Positions 51,767-62,398 of a stretch of 64,000 nt of DNA are shown here, one piece after another (position 1 is the stretch's first letter; every line of letters starts with the position of its first letter). The stretch is from Verrucomicrobiota bacterium (GTDB lineage: Bacteria; Verrucomicrobiota; Verrucomicrobiia; Limisphaerales; JADJPG01), in assembly GCA_016713365.1 (NCBI GenBank), contig JADJPG010000038.1, positions 1 through 64,000 of the forward strand. Direction: 5' to 3'. The position numbers were made by a program, and so were the translations under genes. The notes under the pieces are model-generated. The model did no database searches, was not told the DNA's origin, and saw nothing but the letters and a program-made list of their open reading frames with translations.

Positions 51767-52846
51767 ATGTTCGTATTTGATGTGCATCTGGATCTCTCGA
51801 TGAACGCGCTGGAATGGAATCGCGATCTCACGCGGCCCATCCGCGAGATTCGCGACCGCGAGGCGGGCATGACTGACCGTCCGGATCGCGGTCGCGGCAC
51901 GGTGTGTTTGCCGGAGCTGCGTCGTGGAAACATCGGGCTCGTGGTCGCGACGCAGATCGCGCGTTACTCGAAGCCGACGCATCCGTTGCAGGGCTGGAAT
52001 TCGCCGCGGCAGGCGTGGGCGATGACGCAGGGTCAGCTCGCGTGGTATCGCTCGATGGAGGAAGCGGGCGAGATGGTGCAGATCCGCGACGTGGCGGGAC
52101 TGGAGAAGCACTTGGATTTGTGGATTGGAAGCGGAGCCGCCACGCCGAACGACAAGAAACCGATCGGCTACATCCTGAGTCTCGAAGGCGCGGACTCCAT
52201 CGTGACGCTCGCGCATCTGGAGCGGAGTTATGAGCAAGGCTTGCGCGCGGTCGGGCCGGCGCATTACGGGCCAGGCACGTACGCGTTCGGGACGGATTCC
52301 GAGGGAACGATTGGCGCGAAAGGCCGCGAGCTTTTGAAGGAGATGGACCGGCTGGGGATCATTCTCGATGCAACTCATCTGTGTGACCAGAGCTTCCGGG
52401 AGGCGATGGATTGTTTCACAGGACCGGTCTGGGCGAGCCATTCGAACTGCCGCGTGCTTACGCCGCATAACCGTCAGTTCACCGACGAGCAGCTCAAGGA
52501 ACTCATTGGCCGCGGCGCGGTCATCGGTGCGCCGCTGGATGCTTGGATGATGATCCCGAACTGGATTCGCGCCCAGACGACGCCCGAATCGAGCGGCTTG
52601 AAGCTCTCCAAGCTCGTCGAGCATGTGGACCATATCTGCCAGCTCGCCGGGAATGCCCGGCATTGCGGCATCGGGACAGACTTGGACGGCGGATTCGGTC
52701 GCGAACAGAGCCCGATGGACCTGGATACCATCGCGGACCTCCAGAAGCTTCCGGAGCAGTTCCGGGCTAAGGGCTTTAAGGCGGCTGATATAGAAGGGAT
52801 TATGCACGGAAACTTCCTGCGGTTCGTGCGTGATGCCTGGAGCTGA
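51767..52846 (+). CDS. Membrane dipeptidase-like M19 peptidase
   Basis: 359 residues with no signal peptide. M19 metal-site blocks are visible: DVHLDLSMNALEWNRDLTRP (the usual DxHxD position), SLEGADSIVTL (bridging Glu), LDATHLCDQSF (His), SHSNCRVLTPHNRQFTDEQL (His) and GIGTDLDGGFGREQSPMDLD (Asp). Renal-dipeptidase relatives cleave dipeptides, including those with a C-terminal D-residue. It is 22 bp after the GntP stop. With RidA and the D-threonine aldolase-like enzyme it forms a likely D-amino acid or D-containing dipeptide salvage unit (inference). Confidence 0.9.
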   Translation: MFVFDVHLDLSMNALEWNRDLTRPIREIRDREAGMTDRPDRGRGTVCLPELRRGNIGLVVATQIARYSKPTHPLQGWNSPRQAWAMTQGQLAWYRSMEEAGEMVQIRDVAGLEKHLDLWIGSGAATPNDKKPIGYILSLEGADSIVTLAHLERSYEQGLRAVGPAHYGPGTYAFGTDSEGTIGAKGRELLKEMDRLGIILDATHLCDQSFREAMDCFTGPVWASHSNCRVLTPHNRQFTDEQLKELIGRGAVIGAPLDAWMMIPNWIRAQTTPESSGLKLSKLVEHVDHICQLAGNARHCGIGTDLDGGFGREQSPMDLDTIADLQKLPEQFRAKGFKAADIEGIMHGNFLRFVRDAWS

Positions 52847-53011
52847 ACGCTTCTGGCGGGGCTCATTCGAGGGTCGATTCTTGGGGGGCCTTCGTCGCAA
52901 AACTGCCTGAGGAGGTGCAATTTCGGTCGAATGATTGGCAGGAAGAATTCTTTGGCAAGGTACTCTTCCTATGCAATGATTCACCCGATACTTAATCAAC
53001 TCGAACGAGCT

Positions 53012-56000
53012 ATGAAGTTTTTTGACGTACCCTCGTGTTTCGCTGCATTCCCCCGGATGGTGATTCTCTGCACGATGCTGTTTGCGACTTCGGCGGCCCA
53101 CGCGCAGAACGTCATCTTCTCCGACAGCTTCGAGAACGGATTGAACGGCTGGCTGACGGGCGACAACAATATCGACGGTCCGCCGTGCTATTTCGGCATC
53201 GTGAACGCCACGTTCGGCGGCGAAGGCGCGCGAACGGGAAGCTTCAAAGCCTACTGCGCAGCCACGGGCTACGTCGGCTCGACAACATCACCCAACTATC
53301 AGGCGGACATGTCAGGCTACATGGTTCGCACGCTGGACCTCACCGGTTACACCAATGCCACGCTGAGTTTCTGGTATCGCATTCCTTCGATCGAGAGCGG
53401 CTACGACTCAGCGCAAGTGTTGATGGATGACACGGTGCTCTGGCAGAAGGACACCACCCAGGCTGGTTCCTGGGCACAAGTGGTTCTGAGCCTCGAGGCC
53501 TACGTCGGCAGCTCGCACACGCTCAAGTTCATCTTCAATGCCGACGTCTCCGAACAACGCGAAGGCTGGTACATCGACGACGTAGTAGTCACCGATGCCT
53601 ACACTCCGGGCCCGCCGCCGGCGAACAACAATTTCGCGGCGGCCCAGGTTCTGGTCGGCGCGATCGGCACGGTGAACGGCGGCAATGGCAGCGCCACCTT
53701 CGAAACGGGCGAGCCCACTGGAGGTTTCACCGGAACAAACTCCATCTGGTATCGCTGGACGGCGATCACGAACGGACAGGTCACCATCACGACGTCCGGC
53801 AGCGCCTTCGACACGGTTCTTTGTGTTTATACTGGAGGCAACCTGGCGACATTGACCCCTGTTCAATGCGACGACAACGGCGGGAGCAATAACACCAGCC
53901 GGGTGGTCTTCAACGCCACGCAAAGCACGATTTACCGCATTCAGGTGCGCGGGGCGAACGGCGCCCGGGGCGGCGTTACGCTAAACTGGAGTCAGCCGGC
54001 TGGCGTCGGTTTCGATCTCCTACCTGACGTCGGTTTGTGGGCCGACCAATCCGCGGGTTACCTCTACGACTGGTACATCGACCGCAGCGAACCCACAATG
54101 CCCGGACGCACGCTGCTTCGGGCCTCGACCGCCTCCATCAACTCCGGAACCGGCCCGCTCGAACTCATCGGATCATCGCTGGCGCCCGGCGTTTATCAGC
54201 GCATTTACAGCAGCGACGGTGGTTATCGCGATGTTTACGCGGGCACGTTCACCTTCCACCCGGGACACGGCCACCTCCACTTCGACAACTGGCTGAACTT
54301 CCGTCTGCGCGAAGTGCTCTCCGGCAACGGCGTCGGCAACATCGTCGTGCAAGGCAACAAGACGAGCTTCGCCATCATCGATTTGGAAATCTACAACAGC
54401 GCGCTGCCCGGATTCCCCTCGGAAGCCAACTACGAAGGCGGCCTGGTGCAGGGCATGTCCGTCGGCTGGGCCGACGTCTACGGCGCGACCTTGCTCGATC
54501 AATGGATCGACATCACCGGCGTGGCCCCGGCGCGCTACTGGCTGGAGGCGGATGTGGATCCTGATAATCGCATCATCGAATCGAACGAGTCCAACAACGT
54601 TGTTCGGATCCTGATCGACCTGACGTTCCTCGGTGCCACCAATGTGGCCAACGATAATTTCACCAACGCCACGGTGGTCACCGGCATGACCGCGAGCTTC
54701 ATGGATTCCAACGTCGGCGCGACTAAGGAAAGCGGTGAACCGTTGCACAAGTACGGTAACGCCGGCGGCGCTTCGATTTGGTATCGCTGGACGGCTCCGT
54801 CGAACATGAACGCCGTGGTCAGCACCGAAGGCAGCAGCATCGACACGGTGCTCGCCATCTACACCGGCAGCACGGTGAACGGGCTGGCCGTCGTCGCGAT
54901 GAACGACGACAGCGGCGTCGGCAAGACCAGCCTCACGAACTTCAGCGCCATCGGCGGTGTGACGTATCGCATCGCGGTGGACGGTTATGATGCCGGCACC
55001 GGCGTGGCACAGGGCGGCGTGCAATTAAACATCAATCCCGCGTGGAACAATGACTTCGCGCGCCCGGTGACGATCACGGGCGTTTCCGGCACTGCCAGCG
55101 GCAGCACCCGCGGCGCAACCCGTCAGGCCAACGAACCGCTGCATGCAGGCGTGAACAGCACCAACTCCATCTGGTACACGTGGACCGCACCGACGAACGG
55201 ACCGTTCACCTTCGACACTGTCGGCAGCAGCTTCGACACATTGCTCGCGGTCTACACCGGCAGCGGGCTCCCGCTCACGCCGGTCGTCAGCGACGATAAC
55301 AGCGGTCCCTTCAACTCTTCCAAGGTCCAGTTCGAAGCAGTCAGCGGCACCACTTACCGGATCGCCGTCGATGGCTTCCCGGGCGAACTCAGCGTCGGCG
55401 CGGTGAAGCTCAACTGGAGCGGACCGCGGGCGCCGGTGATTCTCAAGCAGCCCGTCAGCACCAACCTCATTGCCGGTTCCACCGCGCAGTTCCGGGTCGA
55501 GGTGGATGGCTCCGCGCCGTTCGGTTTCCAATGGCGCCGATTCGGCACCAATCTGATCGACGACGGCGCGCACGTTGTGGGCTCACAGACCACCAGCCTG
55601 ACGATGGGCAAGATTTTCGCGACCGACACTGCCGGATACTCCTGCGTCATCACCAATGCCTTCGGCGCCGTCACCAGCGCGCCGGCCAACCTGATCGTGC
55701 TCGATAATCCGCGCGTGGTTTACATCAACCACATCACCGCGCCCCTCGCCGGCAACGCACTGCTCCCGCTGCACGCGCAGGCCGTGGGCGATGAACGCAC
55801 CTACAAGTTCTCCATTTCCTTTGATCCCGCCGTGCTCAGCAACCCGAGCGTTGCTGTCGGTTCCAACACCGCAGGCGCGACCATCAGCGTCAACACCAGC
55901 CTGCTGGCCAGTGGTAAACTCGGAGTTTCCCTGACCCTCGCGGAAGGCCAGCAACTGCCGCAAAGCAGCACGCTGGAATTGGCCAACGTGATGTTTGATG

Positions 56001-56362
56001 CGAATCCGACAACGCCAGCCGGCACGGAAACCATCATCGGCTTCCTCGACCAGCCCGTTTCCAAATCGGTCGTCTCGACCAACGGCGCCAACCTCACCGC
56101 ACTGTTCGCCGCCGGCACCGTGACGCTGGAAGACTGGACCGCCTCCGCCACCGCACAGTTCCTGCCCAACGGAACCTTCCAGCTCTCGGTCAGCGGCCCG
56201 CCGAACCACACCTACGTAATCGAAGCCACGACCAACATCGCGGATCAGGTCTGGACGCCGATCTCGACGAACCTGACCAGCGCCAGCGGTGCGATGCAGT
56301 TCATCGACAGCGCCGCGAGCAACACCCCGCAGCGCTTCTACCGCGCGCGAATGCTGCGATAA
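53012..56362 (+). CDS. Large secreted lysyl oxidase-like protein with Ig and cohesin-like domains
   Basis: 1116 residues from ATG 53012, signal peptide VILCTMLFATSAAHAQ. Domains in order: a carbohydrate/jelly-roll-like N-domain (SFENGLNGWLTGDNNIDGPP), a repeat module ending SFDTVLAVYTG or similar (three copies), a lysyl oxidase domain at ~340-525, an Ig domain (STAQFRVEVDGSAPFGFQWR; DTAGYSCVITNAFG) and a cohesin-like domain. The lysyl oxidase part has the copper site F-H416-PG-H419-G-H421-L-H423 and the cofactor pair K450 (NKTSFAIIDLE) and Y490 (GMSVGWADVYGATLLDQWID), followed by WLEADVDPDNRIIESNESNN. Both residues needed for the LTQ cofactor are kept. It probably oxidises amines or lysines in the matrix or envelope. 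Confidence 0.88.
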   Translation: MKFFDVPSCFAAFPRMVILCTMLFATSAAHAQNVIFSDSFENGLNGWLTGDNNIDGPPCYFGIVNATFGGEGARTGSFKAYCAATGYVGSTTSPNYQADMSGYMVRTLDLTGYTNATLSFWYRIPSIESGYDSAQVLMDDTVLWQKDTTQAGSWAQVVLSLEAYVGSSHTLKFIFNADVSEQREGWYIDDVVVTDAYTPGPPPANNNFAAAQVLVGAIGTVNGGNGSATFETGEPTGGFTGTNSIWYRWTAITNGQVTITTSGSAFDTVLCVYTGGNLATLTPVQCDDNGGSNNTSRVVFNATQSTIYRIQVRGANGARGGVTLNWSQPAGVGFDLLPDVGLWADQSAGYLYDWYIDRSEPTMPGRTLLRASTASINSGTGPLELIGSSLAPGVYQRIYSSDGGYRDVYAGTFTFHPGHGHLHFDNWLNFRLREVLSGNGVGNIVVQGNKTSFAIIDLEIYNSALPGFPSEANYEGGLVQGMSVGWADVYGATLLDQWIDITGVAPARYWLEADVDPDNRIIESNESNNVVRILIDLTFLGATNVANDNFTNATVVTGMTASFMDSNVGATKESGEPLHKYGNAGGASIWYRWTAPSNMNAVVSTEGSSIDTVLAIYTGSTVNGLAVVAMNDDSGVGKTSLTNFSAIGGVTYRIAVDGYDAGTGVAQGGVQLNINPAWNNDFARPVTITGVSGTASGSTRGATRQANEPLHAGVNSTNSIWYTWTAPTNGPFTFDTVGSSFDTLLAVYTGSGLPLTPVVSDDNSGPFNSSKVQFEAVSGTTYRIAVDGFPGELSVGAVKLNWSGPRAPVILKQPVSTNLIAGSTAQFRVEVDGSAPFGFQWRRFGTNLIDDGAHVVGSQTTSLTMGKIFATDTAGYSCVITNAFGAVTSAPANLIVLDNPRVVYINHITAPLAGNALLPLHAQAVGDERTYKFSISFDPAVLSNPSVAVGSNTAGATISVNTSLLASGKLGVSLTLAEGQQLPQSSTLELANVMFDANPTTPAGTETIIGFLDQPVSKSVVSTNGANLTALFAAGTVTLEDWTASATAQFLPNGTFQLSVSGPPNHTYVIEATTNIADQVWTPISTNLTSASGAMQFIDSAASNTPQRFYRARMLR

Positions 56363-56374
56363 CTTCCCGAAAGC

Positions 56375-56410
56375 AAAAGGCCGGGCATGAAACCATGCCC
56401 GGCCTTTTTC
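56375..56410. terminator. Intrinsic terminator between convergent genes
   Basis: AAAAGGCCGGGCATG (56375-56389) pairs with CATGCCCGGCCTTTTT (56393-56408) around an AAAC loop. With A-runs on one side and T-runs on the other it works for both the lysyl oxidase gene (+) and ilvE (-). Confidence 0.85.
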
Positions 56411-56430
56411 GTTTTAGATTCTTTGTCCGC

Positions 56431-57300
56431 TCAGAAAATCGGCTCGCCCGAAATCTGCGTCAGCGCGTGGTAACTCTTCACCAGCGACTTGGTGATCGGT
56501 CCCGGCTTGCCGGTGCCGATCACGCGACCGTCGACTTTCGTCACGGGAATCAGCTCCGCGCCAGTTCCAGTGAGGAAGCATTCGTCCGCGTTGAAGACAT
56601 CGTAGCGGGTCAAGTTCGGTTCGCTCACTTCGATGCCCGCTTCGCGAGCCATGTCCATCACCACACCGCGGGTGATGCCGTAAAGCGCGCCTGCGGAAAG
56701 CGGCGGGGTATACATCTTGCCACCCTTGAGGAGGAAAATGTTGTCGCCTGTGCATTCGGCCACGTAACCGTCGGCGTTCAACATGATCGCCTCTTCCACG
56801 CCGGCGATGTTCGCCTCGATCTTCGCGAGAATGTTGTTGAGGTAGTTGAGCGATTTGATGGCCGGGTTGACGGCGTTGTGCAAATTGCGCGTCGTGGGAA
56901 CGGTGACGATCGCCATGCCGTTGTCGTACATTTCCTTCGGGTACAGCTGAATCTTGTCGGCGATGACGATGACCGACGGGCGCTTGCAGCGGTTCGGGTT
57001 CAAGCCCAGCGTGCCGATGCCGCGGGTCACCAACAGGCGGATGTAACCGTCGCGCAGCTTGTTCTTCCGGCACGTGTCGACGACCGCCTTCATGATCTCC
57101 GCGTGGCTGATGGGAATCTCGAGGAGAATCGCCTTCGCCGAATAAAACAGGCGGTCGATGTGTTCCTTCAGCTTGAAGACGCGACCGTTGTAGGCGCGGA
57201 TGCCTTCAAAGATGCCGTCGCCATACAGAAGACCATGATCGAACACGCTCACCTTGGCGTTCTTCTCGTCGTAATATTTTCCGTCGATGTAAATTTTCAT
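56431..57300 (-). CDS. ilvE: Branched-chain amino acid aminotransferase
   Basis: 289 residues from ATG 57300 (MKIYIDGKYYDEKNAKVSVF); the upstream frame reads only unrelated DNA. Class IV aminotransferase pattern: VFDHGLLYGDGIFEGIRAYN, VTRGIGTLGLNPNRCKRPSV, PLP lysine in NPAIKSLNYLNNILAKIEAN, and EAIMLNADGYVAECTGDNIF. Later comes AGALYGITRGVVMDMAREAG. It exchanges amino groups between branched-chain amino acids and glutamate. No other ilv or leu gene is close. A D-amino acid aminotransferase of the same fold is a less likely alternative. Confidence 0.95.
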   Translation of the reverse strand: MKIYIDGKYYDEKNAKVSVFDHGLLYGDGIFEGIRAYNGRVFKLKEHIDRLFYSAKAILLEIPISHAEIMKAVVDTCRKNKLRDGYIRLLVTRGIGTLGLNPNRCKRPSVIVIADKIQLYPKEMYDNGMAIVTVPTTRNLHNAVNPAIKSLNYLNNILAKIEANIAGVEEAIMLNADGYVAECTGDNIFLLKGGKMYTPPLSAGALYGITRGVVMDMAREAGIEVSEPNLTRYDVFNADECFLTGTGAELIPVTKVDGRVIGTGKPGPITKSLVKSYHALTQISGEPIF

Positions 57301-57392
57301 ACGCAAAAACCGTGGCACGTTATTGGACGATCCATGGTGACGCAACTGTGGATTTGCCTCGCTGCAGCCGCGATCGCAACGCGTTGGAGAGT

Positions 57393-60300
57393 TCAATGGC
57401 GGGCGACTTCGTTCGGGGCAACGCGCTGGCTCGCCACGTTCAAATCCCACAGCTGAATCTCACCACGCGCACAGGCGGCAGCGAGCCAGCGGCGATCGGG
57501 TGAGAAGGCGAGTCTGTAAATCAAACGGCGCGACGGCGCTTCGAGCGCGGCTGCGACTTCCCGGCGAGCCAAGTCGATTAACACCACGCGGCTGCCACCC
57601 GCGACGACGGCCATCCATTGGCAGACGCCGCCCTCCGCCGGGGAAAACGCGACGTCGCCCGCAGGTGGGTGATTCGCCTCCAGCTCCGGCATGATCACTG
57701 GTCGCCAGCTCGCGGTGTCCCACATTGGCGCCGTGGTTCCGCAAGCGGCGAGCCAGCGGCCATCGGGACTCCAGCTCAGCGCGTGACGCGGGGGAAGGTC
57801 GAGCCGTTCTTTCGAATCGCCTGACGCGACGTCCATGATGTTCAGCCAGGCATCATACCGAGAAGCCACGGCAATCTTCGAGCCATCGGGTGAAAGCGCG
57901 ATCATTCCCGGGCCCGAGCCGCCCGTGGGCAGGAACTTTATTTGCGACGGCTCCAAACTGCCCGCGGGCCACACCGCCACCCGCGATCCGCCGTTATCGG
58001 AAGCGGCGACCCACTTGCCATCACCGCTGAGCGTAAGGCTGTCCCAGCCCCAGCGCGCACTCGGAAGAAGCGTCGCTCGCGTACCAATGCCACCTACCGG
58101 ATAATGCCACACTCCTTCTCCACCACTGACGAGCACGCCGCCGCCCTCGACGCCTTCGGCCAGCACGCTGAAGGGACGCGGGAAGGAATACTCGGCGAGG
58201 ACGCGCCCGTCCGGCACGGAACAGGAGAAGGCCTGGAGCAAGCCGAGGCAGGCCACGGCGTTTCCGTCGGGATGGAACGAAACTACCTGCGGCGTTTCCG
58301 GCGCCGGATCTGGACGAAAGGTGTGGAGCACCGGCGAACGTTCCAGCCGCACCTGCACGAGCTGACCGCCTCCGTAGCCGACGCCGACACGAGCGCCATC
58401 GGACGAGAAAGTCAGCGCCGCCGCGTCGAAGTTCAACTTCGCCAGTTCGTCGCCGCCCGCGCTGTCCCACACCCGCATCATTCCCTCTTCACTCGTCGCC
58501 GCAATCAGTCGGCCGTCCTCGGAGAAACTCAGCCCGCGAATCATTTCTGAATGGCCGCGCAGTTCGGTAAACGTACCCTGTCGGCCGTCACCGCGCCACG
58601 CTGTGACGCGCCCGGCCCGATCACCACCGGCGATGCGTTCGGCACCGGCGGTCAGAGCAAGAGCGCACAACGGCTGCGGAAAACTCCCGCTGAAAACGCG
58701 GCGCACCGCGCCATCCGGCCAGGAACGCAGTTCCACCGCAGCTTGGTCCGCACGCGCCGCGGCGAAGAACGTTCCCGATGGATCGAAGGCAATGGTTTCC
58801 ACCGCGCCCGGCCAGCGAGAGATCTCCGCGCCATCCGGCAACGACGTGGCCACCACGGAATTGCCATCCACCCAGAGCACCGCGCGGTCATCCGGAGCGA
58901 ACGCGACCTTGGTGAAGTTGAACGATCGATCGCGCGACCATGGCCGCGCCACGAAGGCGAGTCGTTGGGTGGCAACAAGCGATGTGTCCCAAATGCCCAG
59001 CTCATCACGGTGACGGATCGCCAGCCAGCGCCCGCGCGGACTGAACCCGATCAGCGCCGTCACCTGCCGTACGCCGACGCCGAAGGACAACGTGTTCGAT
59101 ACCGCGTTGACCGGGCGCAACACCACGGGCCCGCGGAATCCGGCCAGAGCCCAGCGCTCTCGCGGCAGATCCCCACAAGCCAGCGTCCAGTCATCCGACA
59201 CCACCCCGTCACCCACCAGCTGCTCATAACGAGCCCCGGGCAACGCCAGCGCCGCCAGCGCCACATCGCGCACTTCACCCCGCAATTCCGTCGGTGGATG
59301 CTGCTCCATCACCCGTTCCACAATGGCCTCGGCGCGCGGACGACTGTCCGCCTGGCGCAGTCGAATAATGGCGCGCGCTTCGCCGAGTTGCGCACGCATC
59401 AGGGCGAGCTGGGTGGCGGCCTGTTCCTTTTTCAGCGCCGCGTTGTGCTGGCGTTCAATGCGAGCATTGCGTTCCAGCGTGATGCCGGCACCGATGAACA
59501 TTGCCGCAGCGAGAACGACAGCCATGGCGCGCCACGGATGCCGGGACGCGGAACGAACCAAACGGCCCATCGGACCCGCCGGCCGCGCTTGAACCAGCTC
59601 GCCGCGCAGGAATCGCGTCACGTCGTCCGCGAAGGCGCGGGCGGATTCGTAGCGGCGGGATGGATTCTTTCGAGACACTTGAGACAGATGGTTTCGAGAT
59701 CGATCGGGATGCTGGCGTGAAGACGTCGTGGCGCGAGCGGTTCGTCCGAATCCACTTGGGCCAGGACCGTCGCGACGGATTCGCCCTGAAACGGCGGGCG
59801 TCCGGTGAGCGCTGTGTAAAGCACCGCGCCGAGTCCGTAGACATCACTGCGCACCGTGTATTCGCCGTAGCGCGCCTGCTCCGGCGGCATGTAGGCGGGC
59901 GAGCCAACGGCGGAACCCGTGCGCGTGAAGCTGCTCTCCACGCCGGCCAGTTTCGCCAGGCCGAAATCCATTACTCGCGGGCGGCCGCCGTCCTCGCCGG
60001 TTTCGATGAGGATGTTGGAAGGCTTGAGATCGCGATGCAGGACGGCGTTCTCGTGAGCGTGCTGCACGGCGAGCGCCACGTCCTGCAGCCAGCGCGCGGC
60101 CAGACGTGGAGCGAGAGGTTGACCGGCGATGACTTCGCTCATCGGCCGGCCATCGACGATCTCCATGACGAGAAACGGAACGCCGTCCGCATCTCCGACT
60201 TCGTGAACGGTGACCAGATTTGGATGCTTCAGCCGCGCCGTGACGAGCGCTTCATTGCGAAAGCGCGCGCGCGCTTCCGCGCTGGCGAGATCGCCGCCCG

Positions 60301-60538
60301 GCAGAGTTTTGACCGCCACGAATCGCTGCAAGGTCAGTTGGCGCGCGCGCCAGACCACGCCCATGCCGCCGCGGCCGATCTCTTCGAGCAATTCGTAATC
60401 GCCGAGCAGACGCAGCGTGGCGCCATCCGCCCCGTCTTCCTCCGGCACGCAGAATGGACACAGCCCCGCCGGTGTGCCCACAGGCAGACGCGCGCCACAG
60501 ATTTCGCAGCGTGAAGGTGGCAGGACAGTCGGTGACAT
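57393..60538 (-). CDS. Ser/Thr protein kinase with WD40 propeller (one frameshift)
   Basis: About 1048 residues from ATG 60538 once corrected. A zinc ribbon (CEICGARLPVGTPAGLCPFC) leads to a kinase domain with LLEEIGRGGMGVVWRARQ, VAVKTLPGG, HRDLKPSNILIE, DFGLAKLAG and GSPAYMPPEQARYGEYTV. The frame breaks near 59660: LETICLKCLE must continue KNPSRRYESARAFADDVTRF, which needs AAAA where the sequence has AAA. A membrane helix (WRAMAVVLAAAMFIGAGI) and WD40 repeats to residue ~1045 follow. Same layout as 3440-6598. Downstream of an FG-GAP protein and an ECF sigma gene. Confidence 0.92.
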
Positions 60539-60684
60539 GATTCAGTGCTGGCGGCACCTGACGCGAGGTGCGGACTGAGAATAGCTCAAGGTCATTCACC
60601 TGTTCCATCGGCAAAAGCACGCCAGTGTGGCAGAGCCTGAGCAGATGATCATTCGAGCCGAGTCACGCCCGACGTTCCGTCAAA

Positions 60685-62293
60685 TCACGGCGGCGTGATG
60701 CGGTAGAAGGCACCACCAGCCGGTGGATTCGCGTCGGTGTAGGTGACCTTTCCATCCCCGGCGGCAGCGAGGGTTTGCAGCGTGATCCAGTTCGCAGGGT
60801 TCAAGCTCTCCGTCCGCTGGAAGAGATATGGCTGGCCGGGCACGCCGTAGAAAGTGAGGTCCACCGCCGCGCCTCCGGATTGAAAGACCACGGTGGGATT
60901 CGGCAACGGAGGGGCAACGGCGAATCCGTTGTAGACGAAGGCTGCGCCCGCGGTTTGCCCCCGTGCTGTCGCGCTGGGCGGAGATGGCGGCGACGTTGCC
61001 TTCGATGGCCACGGCATAGCCGAAGCCGACGGTGGTCGGGCCGGAGTTGGTGAGGCGCTGGCGCGTCGTCCACACACCGTTGCTGCGCGCGAAGACATAC
61101 GTGGCGTCGCGCACGCCGTTGTACGCGCCGACGAGAATGGTGTCGCCCGAGATGGCGGTGGACCAGCCGAAGTAATCCTGGGCGCCGGAGTTCGTGTTGA
61201 ACCCGAATGGTTTGAGGTAAGCCACCTGGCTCCAGTTGGTCGTGCCGGGGATGCGCTGAAAAACATACGCTGCGCCGCGATCAAACGAGAGGGAACCGCC
61301 GTTGTTGCCCTGCCCGCCGTTGACGCCTGCGAAATTGCCGTCCTCATTGTGCGCGCCGACCACCAAGGTGTCGCCGGCTTCATTCATTGCGACCGAGTAG
61401 CCGAACCAGTCGTTCTGGTCCGGGTTCGAGGCTTTCAGATACGCCTCCTGCACCCAGTTCGTCACCGGAACAGGAGTGGCCGTCACCTCACGCCGGTAAA
61501 CGTAGGCCGCGCCCGCGCCAGGCTTGGTGTAGATCGGCGTGCTGTTGACGTTGGAACTGCCGCTGTATTCCTTCGGGGCACCCACCACCACGCGGTCGCC
61601 ATTCCGGGCCAGCGCCACGGCGAAACCGAATTCGGAATTGTTGGTCGGATTGAAGGGCAGTTTGCTGGCTTCCAGCGACCAGGAGCCGGAGGGAGTCAGT
61701 TCGTAGAGGTGAACGATGCCGCTGTTCACAGCATCGCGCCTGTAGAGCTGTGTAACGGCCAGCCGGTTGCTCGTCATTGAAACTGCGGTGCCGTATTGCC
61801 CGCCGATGACCGTGACTGGGATGGGCGGCCCGATCTGCACTTCAAAGTTCCACGCACCGCTAATGTCGCGCTTGTGCAGATTCACGGCTCCGGCTTGGGA
61901 TACTCCGATTGGTACGCCCCCTGAGTTGTTGGTGTAGCCAGTTTCCTGCCGCGCGGCGATAGCCATCCAGTCACCGTGAACGGCCACGGCGTTCCCATAC
62001 TCGACACTGGGCCCCGCCTTGACGAACTTGTGCTGTTCGCTCCACTCCCCGCCAACGCGACGGTAAACGTAGGCCCGCCCCGAGATCCAGTTCCCGACGA
62101 CGACCGTGTCATTGAAAAGGGCGATGTCGGTGCCGAAATTGCCGATGGCAATCGGCTCGGAAGGATAGAGGGCGCCTTCGCGAGTGATCTCGGCGGCAGA
62201 TGCGGCAAAGGGCGACGGCAACCCCAGCAGAAGGACGGCCGCGAACAGGCCGCCAACCTGGGCAGGACGTAATGATTGATTCAGAGATGTCAT
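60685..62293 (-). CDS. Secreted FG-GAP-like beta-propeller protein (one frameshift)
   Basis: About 535 residues from ATG 62293, signal peptide GGLFAAVLLLGLPSPFAASA. At least five FG-GAP-like repeats are visible, such as AIGNFGTDIALFNDTVVVGN, VEYGNAVAVHGDWMAIAARQ, EFGFAVALARNGDRVVVGAP and DWFGYSVAMNEAGDTLVVGA, each with AAYVYRR or similar. Near 60958 a G-run (GGGGG) carries one extra base; corrected, it continues QTAGAAFVYNGFAVAPPLPN and ends FYRITPP. The repeat family overlaps with integrin-type propellers; the ligand is unknown. It lies between the ECF sigma gene and the second WD40 kinase on the same strand. Confidence 0.85.
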
Positions 62294-62398
62294 GGGTGCA
62301 TTGGTTTTCTTCTGTGTGTGCCCATCGAGTTCATCGGGGAATGCCGGTGTTTGTGGCAGGAAATATTGCTAGCCGGAGTGCGCCCCGTCCCCGCGGCT

